Shown here one piece after another: positions 17,465-26,284 of a stretch of 64,000 bases of DNA. The notes under the pieces were generated by a model that was given only the letters and a program-made list of their open reading frames with translations, ran no database searches and was not told the DNA's origin. The translations under genes were made by a program, and so were the position numbers. Positions within the stretch are counted from its first letter, which is position 1; each line of letters starts with the position of its first letter. The stretch comes from Tenacibaculum adriaticum (GTDB lineage: Bacteria; Bacteroidota; Bacteroidia; Flavobacteriales; Flavobacteriaceae), in contig NZ_VNIA01000001.1 of NCBI RefSeq assembly GCF_008124875.1, positions 574,721 through 638,720 on the forward strand. The letters run 5' to 3'.

Positions 17465-18616
17465 TTATACATTAATTTTTTCTTCTTTAGTATGTAGTAA
17501 ACGAGTTAGTTTAATAGATAAATCTAACAAAATAATTTTAGCATTTCCGTTTCTTTCAATATGATATTGTGCTTCACTTAGTTCTTTTTCAATAGTTAAA
17601 ATATTACCGCTATGTATAAAAGGAGCAAATTTTTCTATTTGAAAATTAGAGATTTGTGTTTTTAAAAACACTAAATCTGGTGTTCCGTAATTTAACAATA
17701 GAGCTTGTCTAAAAAAACGTAAACAATATTGTAAAAATTGTTTTTGAGTTTCACGTCCAGACTTCGCTATTGCTTCACTCCAATTTATTAAATCTTGAAT
17801 AACACTTGCGTTACCTTTCGCTTTAAAAGCACTACGAATCCAGGTAATAAACCATTCTTCAAAAACCAAATCATTAGAATCGTTGTGTAATAAATGAATC
17901 GCCTTGTTATAATTCCCTTCGGATTGGTGTGCTATTCGTATAGCTTCGTTTTCAGTAATATTTTGTTTGTTAATCAACGTTTGGACAATATCATTTTCGC
18001 TTATTGAAGGAAAATGTAATGCTTGACAACGAGATTTAATAGTATTTATAATTTGACCTTCTTCTTCGGTAATTAGTAAAAAAATAGTTTTACTAGGAGG
18101 CTCTTCAATTAATTTTAAAAGTTTATTTGCTGCAGAAGAATTCATCTTTTCTGCCATCCAAATAATCATAATTTTGAACCCTCCTTCGTACGATTTTAGC
18201 GTAAGTTTTTTTACAATATCTTCAGCTTCATCAACACCTATTTGACCTTGTTTATTTTCTACTCCAATATGCTGTAGCCAGTTAAATAAACTTCCATACG
18301 GGTTTTCAGCAATAAAACTCCTCCATTCTTCTAAAAACAAATTACTAACAGGATGTTTTTTTACATTGTCGTTTGTTGTTACAGGAAAAGCAAAATGGAG
18401 ATCGGGATGCTGTAATTTATTACACTTTATGGTACAAGTTTCTTCATCATTTGATGTACTACATAATAAATATTGTGCATAAGCAATTGCCATAGGTAAA
18501 GTTCCGCTACCTTCCTTGCCTACAAAGAGTTGAGCATGTGGAATTCTGCCGTTTTCAGCAGACTGAGTCAGGTGCTTTTTAATATGTTTTTGACCTATAA
18601 TTTCTTTGAATGTCAT
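17465..18616 (-). CDS. holB: DNA polymerase III delta-prime subunit
   Basis: Part of the clamp loader. The 383-residue protein begins MTFKEIIGQKHIKKHLTQ, has a degenerate P-loop (LFVGKEGSGTLPMA, no invariant Lys), as delta-prime usually does not bind ATP, a cysteine cluster (residues near 51-65) with three cysteines where the zinc module normally has four, and the segment NKLLKLIEEPPSKTIFLLITE. The ATG is four bases from a perfect -7 box, so a leaderless transcript is likely. It is divergent from feoAB. Confidence 0.9.
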   Translation of the reverse strand: MTFKEIIGQKHIKKHLTQSAENGRIPHAQLFVGKEGSGTLPMAIAYAQYLLCSTSNDEETCTIKCNKLQHPDLHFAFPVTTNDNVKKHPVSNLFLEEWRSFIAENPYGSLFNWLQHIGVENKQGQIGVDEAEDIVKKLTLKSYEGGFKIMIIWMAEKMNSSAANKLLKLIEEPPSKTIFLLITEEEGQIINTIKSRCQALHFPSISENDIVQTLINKQNITENEAIRIAHQSEGNYNKAIHLLHNDSNDLVFEEWFITWIRSAFKAKGNASVIQDLINWSEAIAKSGRETQKQFLQYCLRFFRQALLLNYGTPDLVFLKTQISNFQIEKFAPFIHSGNILTIEKELSEAQYHIERNGNAKIILLDLSIKLTRLLHTKEEKINV

Positions 18617-18620
18617 ATCG

Positions 18621-18628
18621 CAAATATA
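18621..18628 (-). promoter_or_regulatory. -7 box of holB (leaderless type)
   Basis: TATATTTG on the minus strand, followed by exactly four bases (CGAT) and then ATG at 18616. Confidence 0.6.
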
Positions 18629-18679
18629 ATACTTCTAAAACGAGAAAGAAATCACTTCTTTAGAATGATTCTAATTTAG

Positions 18680-18687
18680 TATCTTTG
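18680..18687 (+). promoter_or_regulatory. -7 box of feoAB
   Basis: TATCTTTG, 51 bases before the feoA ATG. The predicted leader contains the hairpin at 18702-18719. Confidence 0.6.
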
Positions 18688-18701
18688 CATTAAAATTAGT
18701 G

Positions 18702-18719
18702 TTCCCGCATTTGCGGGAA
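18702..18719 (+). promoter_or_regulatory. Hairpin in the feoAB leader
   Basis: Perfect 8-bp GC-rich stem TTCCCGCA/TGCGGGAA with a 2-base centre, standing out in AT-rich surroundings, 19 bases before the feoA start. It may be an operator, an mRNA structure or a short dispersed palindrome. No T run follows, so it is not a terminator. Confidence 0.55.
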
Positions 18720-18738
18720 TATCTTTATAAAGTAATTA

Positions 18739-18963
18739 ATGAATACAATCGCATCGTTGCAAATTGGTGAAATGGGTGTAATTTTAGAAGAGAGTTTAGA
18801 TAGAATTCCGTTAAAATTACTAGAAATGGGTTGTTTACCAGGAGCTGAAGTTAAGCTTTTACAAATAGCACCTTTTAATGACCCAATATATATTTGTGTA
18901 AACGGAAGTCATTTAGCTATTCGTAAAGAAACTGCTAGTCAAATTTTAATTTCTAAATTTTAA
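18739..18963 (+). CDS. feoA: FeoA family ferrous iron transport protein
   Basis: A 74-residue SH3-like protein that assists the FeoB ferrous iron channel. The pattern LKLLEMGCLPGAEVKLLQIAP and the end GSHLAIRKETASQILI are characteristic of FeoA. It precedes feoB by three bases (TAA TTG ATG), so translation is likely coupled. Iron control by Fur or DtxR is expected from other bacteria; I could not identify a clear box. Confidence 0.93.
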   Translation: MNTIASLQIGEMGVILEESLDRIPLKLLEMGCLPGAEVKLLQIAPFNDPIYICVNGSHLAIRKETASQILISKF

Positions 18964-18966
18964 TTG

Positions 18967-21078
18967 ATGAGCAAAACACAAATTATTAATGTTGCTTTAA
19001 TTGGAAATCCCAATACAGGAAAAACATCATTATTTAACCAACTTACAGGGTTGAATCAAAAAGTAGGTAATTATCCAGGTGTTACAGTAGATAAAAAACA
19101 AGGAAAATGTAAGCTGCCTAATAATCAAATTGCCCTTATTACAGATTTACCAGGTACGTATAGTATTAATCCTACATCTTTAGATGAAAGTATTGTTTTA
19201 AAAACGTTACTGAGTAATAATGAATTAGAGAAGCCAGATGTTATTGTTGTTGTTGCAGATGTAGAAAACTTAAAGCGAAATCTTTTACTTTTTACGCAAA
19301 TTCAAGATTTAGAAATTCCCACCGTATTAGTTATTAATATGGCCGATCAAATGAGGCGAAAAGGAATTTCTATAGATATTCAGTTACTGCAAAAAGAGTT
19401 AGAGACCGATGTTGTTCTAATAAGTGCAAGAAATGCAGCTGAAATTAATAAGGTAAAGGAAGTAATTGCTAACAAAAATAAAATAGACAAACCGAAACCA
19501 GTTTGTAAAATAAACCATAAAATTGATGCAGAATACTTTGCTGAACTACAAAAAGTAACACCTAATTATTCATTGTATGAGTTATGGTTAATGGTAACTC
19601 AAAATAGTTTTCCTGAAAAGGTTACTGAAGTTGAAAAGCAAAAAATAAATGAGTTTAGGAGTGATATAAGTAAGGTAAAGAGGTATCAGCACAAAGAAAC
19701 AATTTACCGTTACCAAGCTATTAATAGAATTCTAAAAGCAACTTATAAAGTAGATGCATCGAAAGCTACAGACTTAAGGAGTAGATTAGATAAAATTTTT
19801 ACCCATAAAATCTTCGGATACGTTATTTTCTTTGGAATATTACTGTTGATTTTTCAATCCATTTTTGATTGGGCATCTGCTCCGATGGATTTTATAGATG
19901 AATTTTTTGCTAATTCAGCTGAATTTGTGAAGTCTCAACTTCCTACAGGAATGTTTACTGATTTATTAACCGATGGAATTATTCCAGGTATTGGAGGCGT
20001 GGTTATTTTTATTCCTCAGATTGCAATTCTCTTTTTCTTAATTGCTGTTTTAGAAGAAACAGGATATATGAGTAGAGTAGTTTTTTTAATGGATAAAATT
20101 ATGCGTAAATTTGGGATGAGCGGGAAAAGTGTAATTCCTTTAATTTCGGGTACCGCTTGTGCAATTCCAGCAGTGATGTCAACCAGAACTATTACCAGTT
20201 GGAAAGAACGATTAATTACCATTTTAGTAACTCCTTTTACAACATGTTCTGCTCGATTACCTGTGTATGCAATTTTAATTGCCATTATTATTCCGAATAA
20301 AAAGCTCTTTGGTTTTTTAAGTTTACAAGGATTCACCTTACTTAGCTTATATGTTTTAGGATTTGCCGCAGCAATTATTTCAGCCTATATTTTGCATAGA
20401 ACACTTAAAATAAAAAACACTTCGTTTTTTGTGGTTGAAATGCCTAATTATAAGTTACCATCACTTAAAAACGTGTTTTTTGATGTATTTGAAAAAACTA
20501 AAGCGTTTGTGCTTGGTGCAGGGAAAATCATTTTAGCAATATCAATCGTTCTGTGGTTTTTAGCTACACACGGGCCTTCATCATTTAAAGATGCTGAGAA
20601 AAGTGTAATAGAGAATGCGAATAACAGTCAATTATCAGAAGAAGCTCTACAGCAAAAAATAGCTTCTGCAAAACTTGAAAAATCGTATATAGGAATTGCT
20701 GGAAAAGCTATTGAGCCAGCAGTAAAACCTTTAGGTTATGATTGGAAAATTGGAATCGGATTAATTACCTCTTTTGCAGCACGTGAAGTTTTTGTTGGTA
20801 CATTGGCTACTATTTACAGTATAGAAGGAGTGGAGGACGAAGCTACTATAAAAGAGCGAATGACTGCAGAAATAGATCCAAAAACGGGAGAAAAGCGTTT
20901 TAACTTTGCAACAGGAATGTCTTTGTTGGTGTTTTATGCATTTGCAATGCAATGTATGGCAACTTTAGCAATTGTAAAGCGTGAAACAAAAAGTTGGAAA
21001 TGGCCACTAATTCAATTAGTAGGAATGGGCATTTTAGCGTATGTTTCTGCGTTAATTGTATATCAATTTTTAAAATAA
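18967..21078 (+). CDS. feoB: Ferrous iron transport protein FeoB
   Basis: A 703-residue inner-membrane ferrous iron transporter. The N-terminal G domain shows G1 ALIGNPNTGKTSLFNQLTG, G3 DLPGTYS and G4 NMAD; the membrane part (about 280-700) holds two Gate regions, with GTACAIPAVMSTRTI and TTCSARLPVYAIL as recognisable core segments. I use ATG 18967; the preceding TTG at 18964 is also in frame. The stop overlaps the start of a small Cys-tailed peptide. It forms the core of the feoA-feoB-peptide operon. Confidence 0.96.
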   Translation: MSKTQIINVALIGNPNTGKTSLFNQLTGLNQKVGNYPGVTVDKKQGKCKLPNNQIALITDLPGTYSINPTSLDESIVLKTLLSNNELEKPDVIVVVADVENLKRNLLLFTQIQDLEIPTVLVINMADQMRRKGISIDIQLLQKELETDVVLISARNAAEINKVKEVIANKNKIDKPKPVCKINHKIDAEYFAELQKVTPNYSLYELWLMVTQNSFPEKVTEVEKQKINEFRSDISKVKRYQHKETIYRYQAINRILKATYKVDASKATDLRSRLDKIFTHKIFGYVIFFGILLLIFQSIFDWASAPMDFIDEFFANSAEFVKSQLPTGMFTDLLTDGIIPGIGGVVIFIPQIAILFFLIAVLEETGYMSRVVFLMDKIMRKFGMSGKSVIPLISGTACAIPAVMSTRTITSWKERLITILVTPFTTCSARLPVYAILIAIIIPNKKLFGFLSLQGFTLLSLYVLGFAAAIISAYILHRTLKIKNTSFFVVEMPNYKLPSLKNVFFDVFEKTKAFVLGAGKIILAISIVLWFLATHGPSSFKDAEKSVIENANNSQLSEEALQQKIASAKLEKSYIGIAGKAIEPAVKPLGYDWKIGIGLITSFAAREVFVGTLATIYSIEGVEDEATIKERMTAEIDPKTGEKRFNFATGMSLLVFYAFAMQCMATLAIVKRETKSWKWPLIQLVGMGILAYVSALIVYQFLK

Positions 21079-21194
21079 TGCAAGAGATCTTAACATATAT
21101 AACAATAGCTTTAGCAGTTGCTTTTTTGGTGAGGAAATTCTTTTTCAAATCAAAGAAGAAAAAAAATTGTGATACAAATTGTGGTTGTGCCTAA
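21078..21194 (+). CDS. FeoB-associated Cys-rich membrane peptide
   Basis: A 38-residue peptide, MQEILTYITIALAVAFLVRK followed by a Lys-rich turn and the tail NCDTNCGCA. It has one transmembrane helix (about 4-20) and three cysteines at the end. This matches the Pfam FeoB_associated family of tiny proteins encoded after feoB. The start codon overlaps the feoB stop (TAATG). The function is not known; a role in iron hand-over or complex stability, similar to FeoC, is often assumed. Confidence 0.85.
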   Translation: MQEILTYITIALAVAFLVRKFFFKSKKKKNCDTNCGCA

Positions 21195-21241
21195 GCATAA
21201 CAAAGAATAAACTATTTTTGTTTATACTACGTTTGTAAAGT

Positions 21242-24200
21242 ATGACCAAAAAACTAATTTGTATTCTCTCTTTTTTCTTCGCAATTACTGTTAGTGCGCA
21301 AAAAAAATCGAAAGATTTTCGGTCTAAAAAATATGTGGTTGTAAACGATACTATTAAAATAGATACGTTAAGCATCAATCCTCAAAAATTTAAGGTATTT
21401 ACTTCGGATAAAAAACTTGTTAATCCACAAGAATATTCAATAGATTTTAGCAAAGCACAGCTTATTATCAACAAAAATAAATATACAGAAATTACCATCG
21501 AATATTATAGGTATCCTGATTTTGTTACCAAAATATATACTCCTTACGATAAAAAACTTATTGTTCCGAATACTTCGAATACAGGTAAATTATATAGTGC
21601 CACAACAAACAAGAAAGTTTCTAATATTAAGTTGTTTGATGATTTAAAAACACAAGGTTTTATTGCACGCGGAATTACGGTTGGGAATAATCAAAATGCA
21701 GTTACAAACTCGTCTTTAGACTTAAATATTGAAGGGAAGCTCTCAGAAAATGTTTTTATAAGAGCAAATATCTTTGATACTAATTTTCCGCTACAACAAA
21801 ATGGATATTCTCAAAACATTACCGATTTCGATCGAATTTTTATTGAACTATTCAGTAAAAAATGGAAAGTTAAAGCAGGAGATCTTTCTTTAAATAATAA
21901 CGATAGTTATTTTTTGAATTTCGACAAACAAGTTTCTGGGTTACAAGTGGAAGCTAATCTTAGTGAAAACACAAATGTTTCGGCTTCCGGAGCCGTAGTT
22001 AGAGGTCGATTTTCATCATTTGATTTTGTGGGTATTGAAGGAAATCAAGGACCGTATAAGATTTTTGGTCTCAATAACGAATCTGTATTAATTATAGTTT
22101 CTGGTAGTGATAAAGTTTTTGTAAACGGAATTCAACTACAACGTGGTGAAACTAAAGATTATGTGATTGATTATAATTTAGCAGAAATACGATTTAATAC
22201 TACCTATCCTATTACTAATGATATGCGTATTCGAATTGAGTTTCAGTATTCAGACAGAAATTTCACTCGTTTTATTACGTACGAAAAAGCACAATATAAA
22301 GATGATGATTTTTCGATATCGGGATATTTTTATAACGAAAAAGATGCTAAAAATCAACCTGTACAACAAAGTTTAACTACAGAACAAAAACAAATTTTAG
22401 CCGACGCAGGGAATGATGTGTCTCAAATGGTGAGCCCAAGTGCTTTTTTAGATGAATATTCTCCAAATAGAATTCAGTATAGAAAAGTGTTAGTAAATGG
22501 GGTTGAAACTTTTGAATATTCAACCGATGAAAATGAAGAGTTGTATTCGGTTTCGTATACAAATGTTGGTGTAAACCAAGGAAGTTATGTAATTGATAGT
22601 ACCATTGCTATTGGTACGATTTTTAGACATGTAGGTATCAATCAAGGAAATTATGAGCCTGTAGTTCGATTGGTTGCACCTTCAAGTTTGCAAGTTGTTG
22701 TGGTAAATTCGAGTTATCATCCATCAGAAAAAACAATAGTAAATGCGGAATTAGCGTACAGTGATAATGATTTAAACTTGTTTTCAGCAATAGATGATAG
22801 TAAAAACCAACGTTTAGCTTCTAAAGTTAATTGGCAACAAACATTAATTGATAAAAAATGGCAGCTTGTAAGTGATGTGAACTACAAGTTTATTCAAGAT
22901 AATTTTAAAACGGTGCAACGTTTTCAAAATGTGGAATTTAATCGTGACTGGAACTTAATAAACACTACAGGGAATCAGCATCAAATAGGAACAGCTTTTC
23001 TTTTTAAAAACAAGAAAAAGGATTTTGTATCGTACAGTTTTAATCATTTAAGTTTTTCTGATAATTTTAACGGAAACAAACACGAAATTAAATCCAAATT
23101 TCATGTAAAGAGAACTAATTTTTCGGTTGATGGAAGTTTACTTAACAATACATCCTCGGTTGAAAAAGATAATTTTTTTAGATTAACATCTACTATAGAA
23201 CATAGTTTAGGAAAACCATGGTTGGGCGCTTTTGTAAACTTTGAAACTAATGATAGAAAAGATAAAAACACCAACGGTTCTATTAATACTAGTCATCAAT
23301 TTAAAGAATACGAAAGCTATTTTGGTTTAGGTGATTCCACTAAAGTTTTTGCGAAATTTGGAATTAATTATAGAACAAATGATAGTGTAAGAGCAAATAC
23401 ATTCACTGAAATTAACAATAGAAAAACGGTTTATCTAGATAGCAAGTTGATTCAAAACAAAACCACCAATTTAGCATTGTATGCTAATTATAGGTTGACC
23501 AATAATGCTTTTACAGAAAACGAAAAAGCACTTAATTCTCGATTAGTTTATAACCAACGTTTTTTTAAAAGTTTTCTAACCTTATCAACGGTTTATGAAA
23601 CTTCTTCAGGAAATATTGCACAGCAAGATTATGTATATGTAAAAACAGAACCTGGACAGGGTTTTTATACTTGGGTAGATTATAATAATGATGGAGTTCA
23701 GCAGTTTGAGGAATTTGAAATAGCACAGTTTCAAGATCAAGCAGATTATTTACGTGTAGCACTTCCAAATCTTAGTTATTTACCTACACAGCGTGCAAAA
23801 TGGAAACAAACGGTTACGTTAAATGCATTGCAATGGGCAAAAAATTCTGGAATTAAAAAAATAGTATCCCATTTTTATAATCAAACCTATTTATTAATTG
23901 ACAATGAACAACAAAGAAAAGGAGATAGTTTTAATTTGAATCCGTTTGATTTAGACGAAGATAAATTATTAGGGTTAAGCTTTAATTTTAGAAACAATTT
24001 GTATTTTAATAAGAATTTGAAGAATTATAGCTTGATTTACACCTATGGAAAATCACGTAATAAACAACAATTTAATGTTGGCAACCAAGAAAGCAATTCA
24101 TCTATTTATCAATTAGAATTACAACATAAGTTGTCAAAATTTTGGCAGTTAGATGTTAAATCATCTGTTTCAAAGAATCGATTAAAAACAGAAAATTTAG

Positions 24201-24619
24201 CAAACAGGAATTATGATATAGATATTAATGAAATTAACCCAAAGCTCACATTCTTATATAGCAAAGACCACCTTTTTTCTGTATTTTATAATTATAAGAA
24301 CAAAAAAAATCAGGTAGATAATTTTGAGGAATTAAAGCAACAAAAAATTGGACTTGATTATTTTTTTATTAGTAAAAAGAGAAATCAAATCAGTACTAAT
24401 TTTACGATGTTTTTAAATGATTTTATTGGAAATTCAAATTCACCTGTAGGTTATCAAATGTTAGAAGGTTTACAAATAGGTAATAATTTTACTTGGAATT
24501 TATTATTCGACCAAAAATTGAATTCATTATTAAATTTAAGCATTAATTACTTTGGAAGGAAAAGTGGGACATCTAGTACTATTCATACAGGAATGGTACA
24601 GTTAAAAGCTATTTTTTAA
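21242..24619 (+). CDS. Large outer-membrane beta-barrel protein of unknown function
   Basis: A 1125-residue secreted protein. The signal peptide MTKKLICILSFFFAITVSAQ is followed by a soluble part (about 25-160) and then many alternating beta-strand segments to the C-terminal end VQLKAIF, which ends in Phe like many outer-membrane barrels. The stretch DKVFVNGIQLQRGETKDYVIDY (spread over residues near 295) resembles repeated modules in SprA-type and other Bacteroidota surface proteins. I do not recognise a specific function. It follows the feo operon by 47 bases but need not be linked in function. An RTX or LamG domain is not seen. Confidence 0.7.
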   Translation: MTKKLICILSFFFAITVSAQKKSKDFRSKKYVVVNDTIKIDTLSINPQKFKVFTSDKKLVNPQEYSIDFSKAQLIINKNKYTEITIEYYRYPDFVTKIYTPYDKKLIVPNTSNTGKLYSATTNKKVSNIKLFDDLKTQGFIARGITVGNNQNAVTNSSLDLNIEGKLSENVFIRANIFDTNFPLQQNGYSQNITDFDRIFIELFSKKWKVKAGDLSLNNNDSYFLNFDKQVSGLQVEANLSENTNVSASGAVVRGRFSSFDFVGIEGNQGPYKIFGLNNESVLIIVSGSDKVFVNGIQLQRGETKDYVIDYNLAEIRFNTTYPITNDMRIRIEFQYSDRNFTRFITYEKAQYKDDDFSISGYFYNEKDAKNQPVQQSLTTEQKQILADAGNDVSQMVSPSAFLDEYSPNRIQYRKVLVNGVETFEYSTDENEELYSVSYTNVGVNQGSYVIDSTIAIGTIFRHVGINQGNYEPVVRLVAPSSLQVVVVNSSYHPSEKTIVNAELAYSDNDLNLFSAIDDSKNQRLASKVNWQQTLIDKKWQLVSDVNYKFIQDNFKTVQRFQNVEFNRDWNLINTTGNQHQIGTAFLFKNKKKDFVSYSFNHLSFSDNFNGNKHEIKSKFHVKRTNFSVDGSLLNNTSSVEKDNFFRLTSTIEHSLGKPWLGAFVNFETNDRKDKNTNGSINTSHQFKEYESYFGLGDSTKVFAKFGINYRTNDSVRANTFTEINNRKTVYLDSKLIQNKTTNLALYANYRLTNNAFTENEKALNSRLVYNQRFFKSFLTLSTVYETSSGNIAQQDYVYVKTEPGQGFYTWVDYNNDGVQQFEEFEIAQFQDQADYLRVALPNLSYLPTQRAKWKQTVTLNALQWAKNSGIKKIVSHFYNQTYLLIDNEQQRKGDSFNLNPFDLDEDKLLGLSFNFRNNLYFNKNLKNYSLIYTYGKSRNKQQFNVGNQESNSSIYQLELQHKLSKFWQLDVKSSVSKNRLKTENLANRNYDIDINEINPKLTFLYSKDHLFSVFYNYKNKKNQVDNFEELKQQKIGLDYFFISKKRNQISTNFTMFLNDFIGNSNSPVGYQMLEGLQIGNNFTWNLLFDQKLNSLLNLSINYFGRKSGTSSTIHTGMVQLKAIF

Positions 24620-24629
24620 ATTTTTAACG

Positions 24630-24637
24630 TATGTTTG
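24630..24637 (+). promoter_or_regulatory. -7 box of the small barrel protein gene
   Basis: TATGTTTG, full match to TAnnTTTG, 35 bases before the ATG at 24673. Confidence 0.55.
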
Positions 24638-24672
24638 TTATATAGTTATTAAGAAAAGTTAAAGAATAAAAA

Positions 24673-25173
24673 ATGAAAAAAAATTTAATAATATTTGCTG
24701 TTTTTCTAAGCTCGTTTGTACAAGCTCAACAGGAAGTAAGTGTTGATTTAGGAGACGCTTTAGTCATGAAGACTTTAGAAGTTTCGTATGAATATTATTT
24801 AAGTGATCAATCTTCAGTAGGTTTATCAGGTCTTTTTAATTTTAATGGAAGAAATTCTGATTTTAGATATAAAGAAGAAAATATGGTTACACCCTATTTC
24901 CGTCATTATTTTACAACAAATAGTACTTGGAATTATTTTGGAGAAATTTTTATGGGGATTAATTCAGGAGAGGAAGAAATTAAAATGTTAGGTTCTCCCA
25001 ATCAATACGAACAATATACAGATGGAGCTTTAGGGGTTTCTATAGGTTCTAAATATATTTCTAACGGTGGCTTTGTAGTAAGTGTATTAGGAGGTATAGG
25101 AAGAAATTTGTTTACAGATAAATCACCAGCAGTTGTACCTAGAGTTGGATTAAATGTCGGGTATAGGTTTTAA
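24673..25173 (+). CDS. Small outer-membrane beta-barrel protein
   Basis: A 166-residue protein with signal peptide MKKNLIIFAVFLSSFVQAQ and a mature part of alternating strands (LEVSYEYYLSDQSSVGLSGLF; GALGVSIGSKYISNGGFVVS) ending GLNVGYRF. This fits a single eight-stranded barrel of the OmpW/OmpA-N or DUF3575 type. No specific role can be given. It has its own promoter and terminator. Confidence 0.7.
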   Translation: MKKNLIIFAVFLSSFVQAQQEVSVDLGDALVMKTLEVSYEYYLSDQSSVGLSGLFNFNGRNSDFRYKEENMVTPYFRHYFTTNSTWNYFGEIFMGINSGEEEIKMLGSPNQYEQYTDGALGVSIGSKYISNGGFVVSVLGGIGRNLFTDKSPAVVPRVGLNVGYRF

Positions 25174-25194
25174 TCAAGCTAAAAAACGATATTA

Positions 25195-25219
25195 AGTCCG
25201 CTTTTATAGCGGATTTTTC
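25195..25219 (+). terminator. Terminator after the small barrel gene
   Basis: Stem TCCGCT/AGCGGA (25197-25202, 25208-25213), loop TTTAT, then a T run. Confidence 0.8.
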
Positions 25220-25277
25220 TTTTAAAATAACTCCCTTAACAGGGTAAACCTTAAATTACTGTTTATTCATTATAATT

Positions 25278-26234
25278 ATGAAATTATCACAAAAACAAAT
25301 ATTTACTGTTGCTTTTTATAATGTTGAAAATCTATTCGATACAGTAGATAATCCTTTAACAGCAGATGATGATTTTACAGCAAAAAGTAAACGACGTTGG
25401 ACATTAAGTAGATATGGTAAAAAGATTAAGAAGTTAAGCTCAGTGATTAGTCAATTAGGAACCAAAGTTTCTTCACACTCACCAGTAGTTGTTGGTTTAG
25501 TTGAAGTTGAGAATAGTAAAGTTGTACAAGATTTAATTCGACATAAAAATCTACATAAACATGATTACGGATTTGTTCATTATGATTCTCCAGATGAAAG
25601 AGGAATAGATGTAGCGTTGTTATATGATAAGAAGTTTTTTGAAGTTATATCTTCAAAAACATACTCTCTAGAACTCACGGATGATAACGGTGATATTGAT
25701 TATACAAGAGATGTTTTGCGTGTTTCTGGCCATTTACATGGAGAATTAGTACATATTTTAGTCAATCATTGGCCTTCACGCCGAGAAGGAGAGGAAGAAA
25801 GCAAGCACAAACGAATAAAAGCAGCATCTATAGTGCATAATGCCATAAATGATATAAAAGAGCAAATAAGTGACCCTAAAATCATTATTATGGGTGATTT
25901 TAATGATGATCCAACTAGTGAAAGTGTCAAAAAAAACTTAGTTACTAATGATTTTTATAATCCTATGGAAAGTTTATTTGAAGAAGGATATGGTACATTA
26001 ACGTTTAATGGGAAGTGGAATTTTTTCGATCAGATTATTTTTTCTAAAAATTTTATTGAATGTAATGGAACTCAGCATTCATTTTTATACGCTGAAGTTT
26101 TTAATAAACAATGGTTGAAAATTTTCAAAGGGAAATTAAAGAACAGTCCTTTTAGAACTTATATAGGGCCTTGGTATAAAGGAGGCTTTTCAGATCATTT
26201 TCCAGTTTACACTTACTTAGAAAAGAATCAATAA
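25278..26234 (+). CDS. Endonuclease/exonuclease/phosphatase family protein
   Basis: A 318-residue protein of the DNase I-like EEP fold. The catalytic motifs are seen in order: YNVENLFD (near 12), GLVEVENS (Glu metal ligand), RGIDVALLYD, VNHWPSRREGEEESKHKR, IIMGDFNDDP (near 207), and the final FSDHFPV histidine. It lacks a clear signal peptide and appears cytosolic, though some relatives are secreted. The substrate (DNA, RNA or phosphoester) cannot be fixed. It is a single gene convergent with glmS. Confidence 0.85.
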   Translation: MKLSQKQIFTVAFYNVENLFDTVDNPLTADDDFTAKSKRRWTLSRYGKKIKKLSSVISQLGTKVSSHSPVVVGLVEVENSKVVQDLIRHKNLHKHDYGFVHYDSPDERGIDVALLYDKKFFEVISSKTYSLELTDDNGDIDYTRDVLRVSGHLHGELVHILVNHWPSRREGEEESKHKRIKAASIVHNAINDIKEQISDPKIIIMGDFNDDPTSESVKKNLVTNDFYNPMESLFEEGYGTLTFNGKWNFFDQIIFSKNFIECNGTQHSFLYAEVFNKQWLKIFKGKLKNSPFRTYIGPWYKGGFSDHFPVYTYLEKNQ

Positions 26235-26264
26235 AAAATCCCAAGCTTAATACTTAGGATTTTT
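26234..26264. terminator. Shared terminator between the EEP gene and glmS
   Basis: Arms AAAAATCC and GGATTTTT with an inner AAG/CTT, one C-A mismatch and a 7-base loop. A and T runs on both sides allow action in both directions. Confidence 0.75.
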
Positions 26265-26284
26265 GAGTTTGTATAAAACTGAAA

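Noticed and set aside
18702..18719. Terminator before feoA
   Set aside because: The hairpin has no T run and lies between the feoA promoter box and its start codon.
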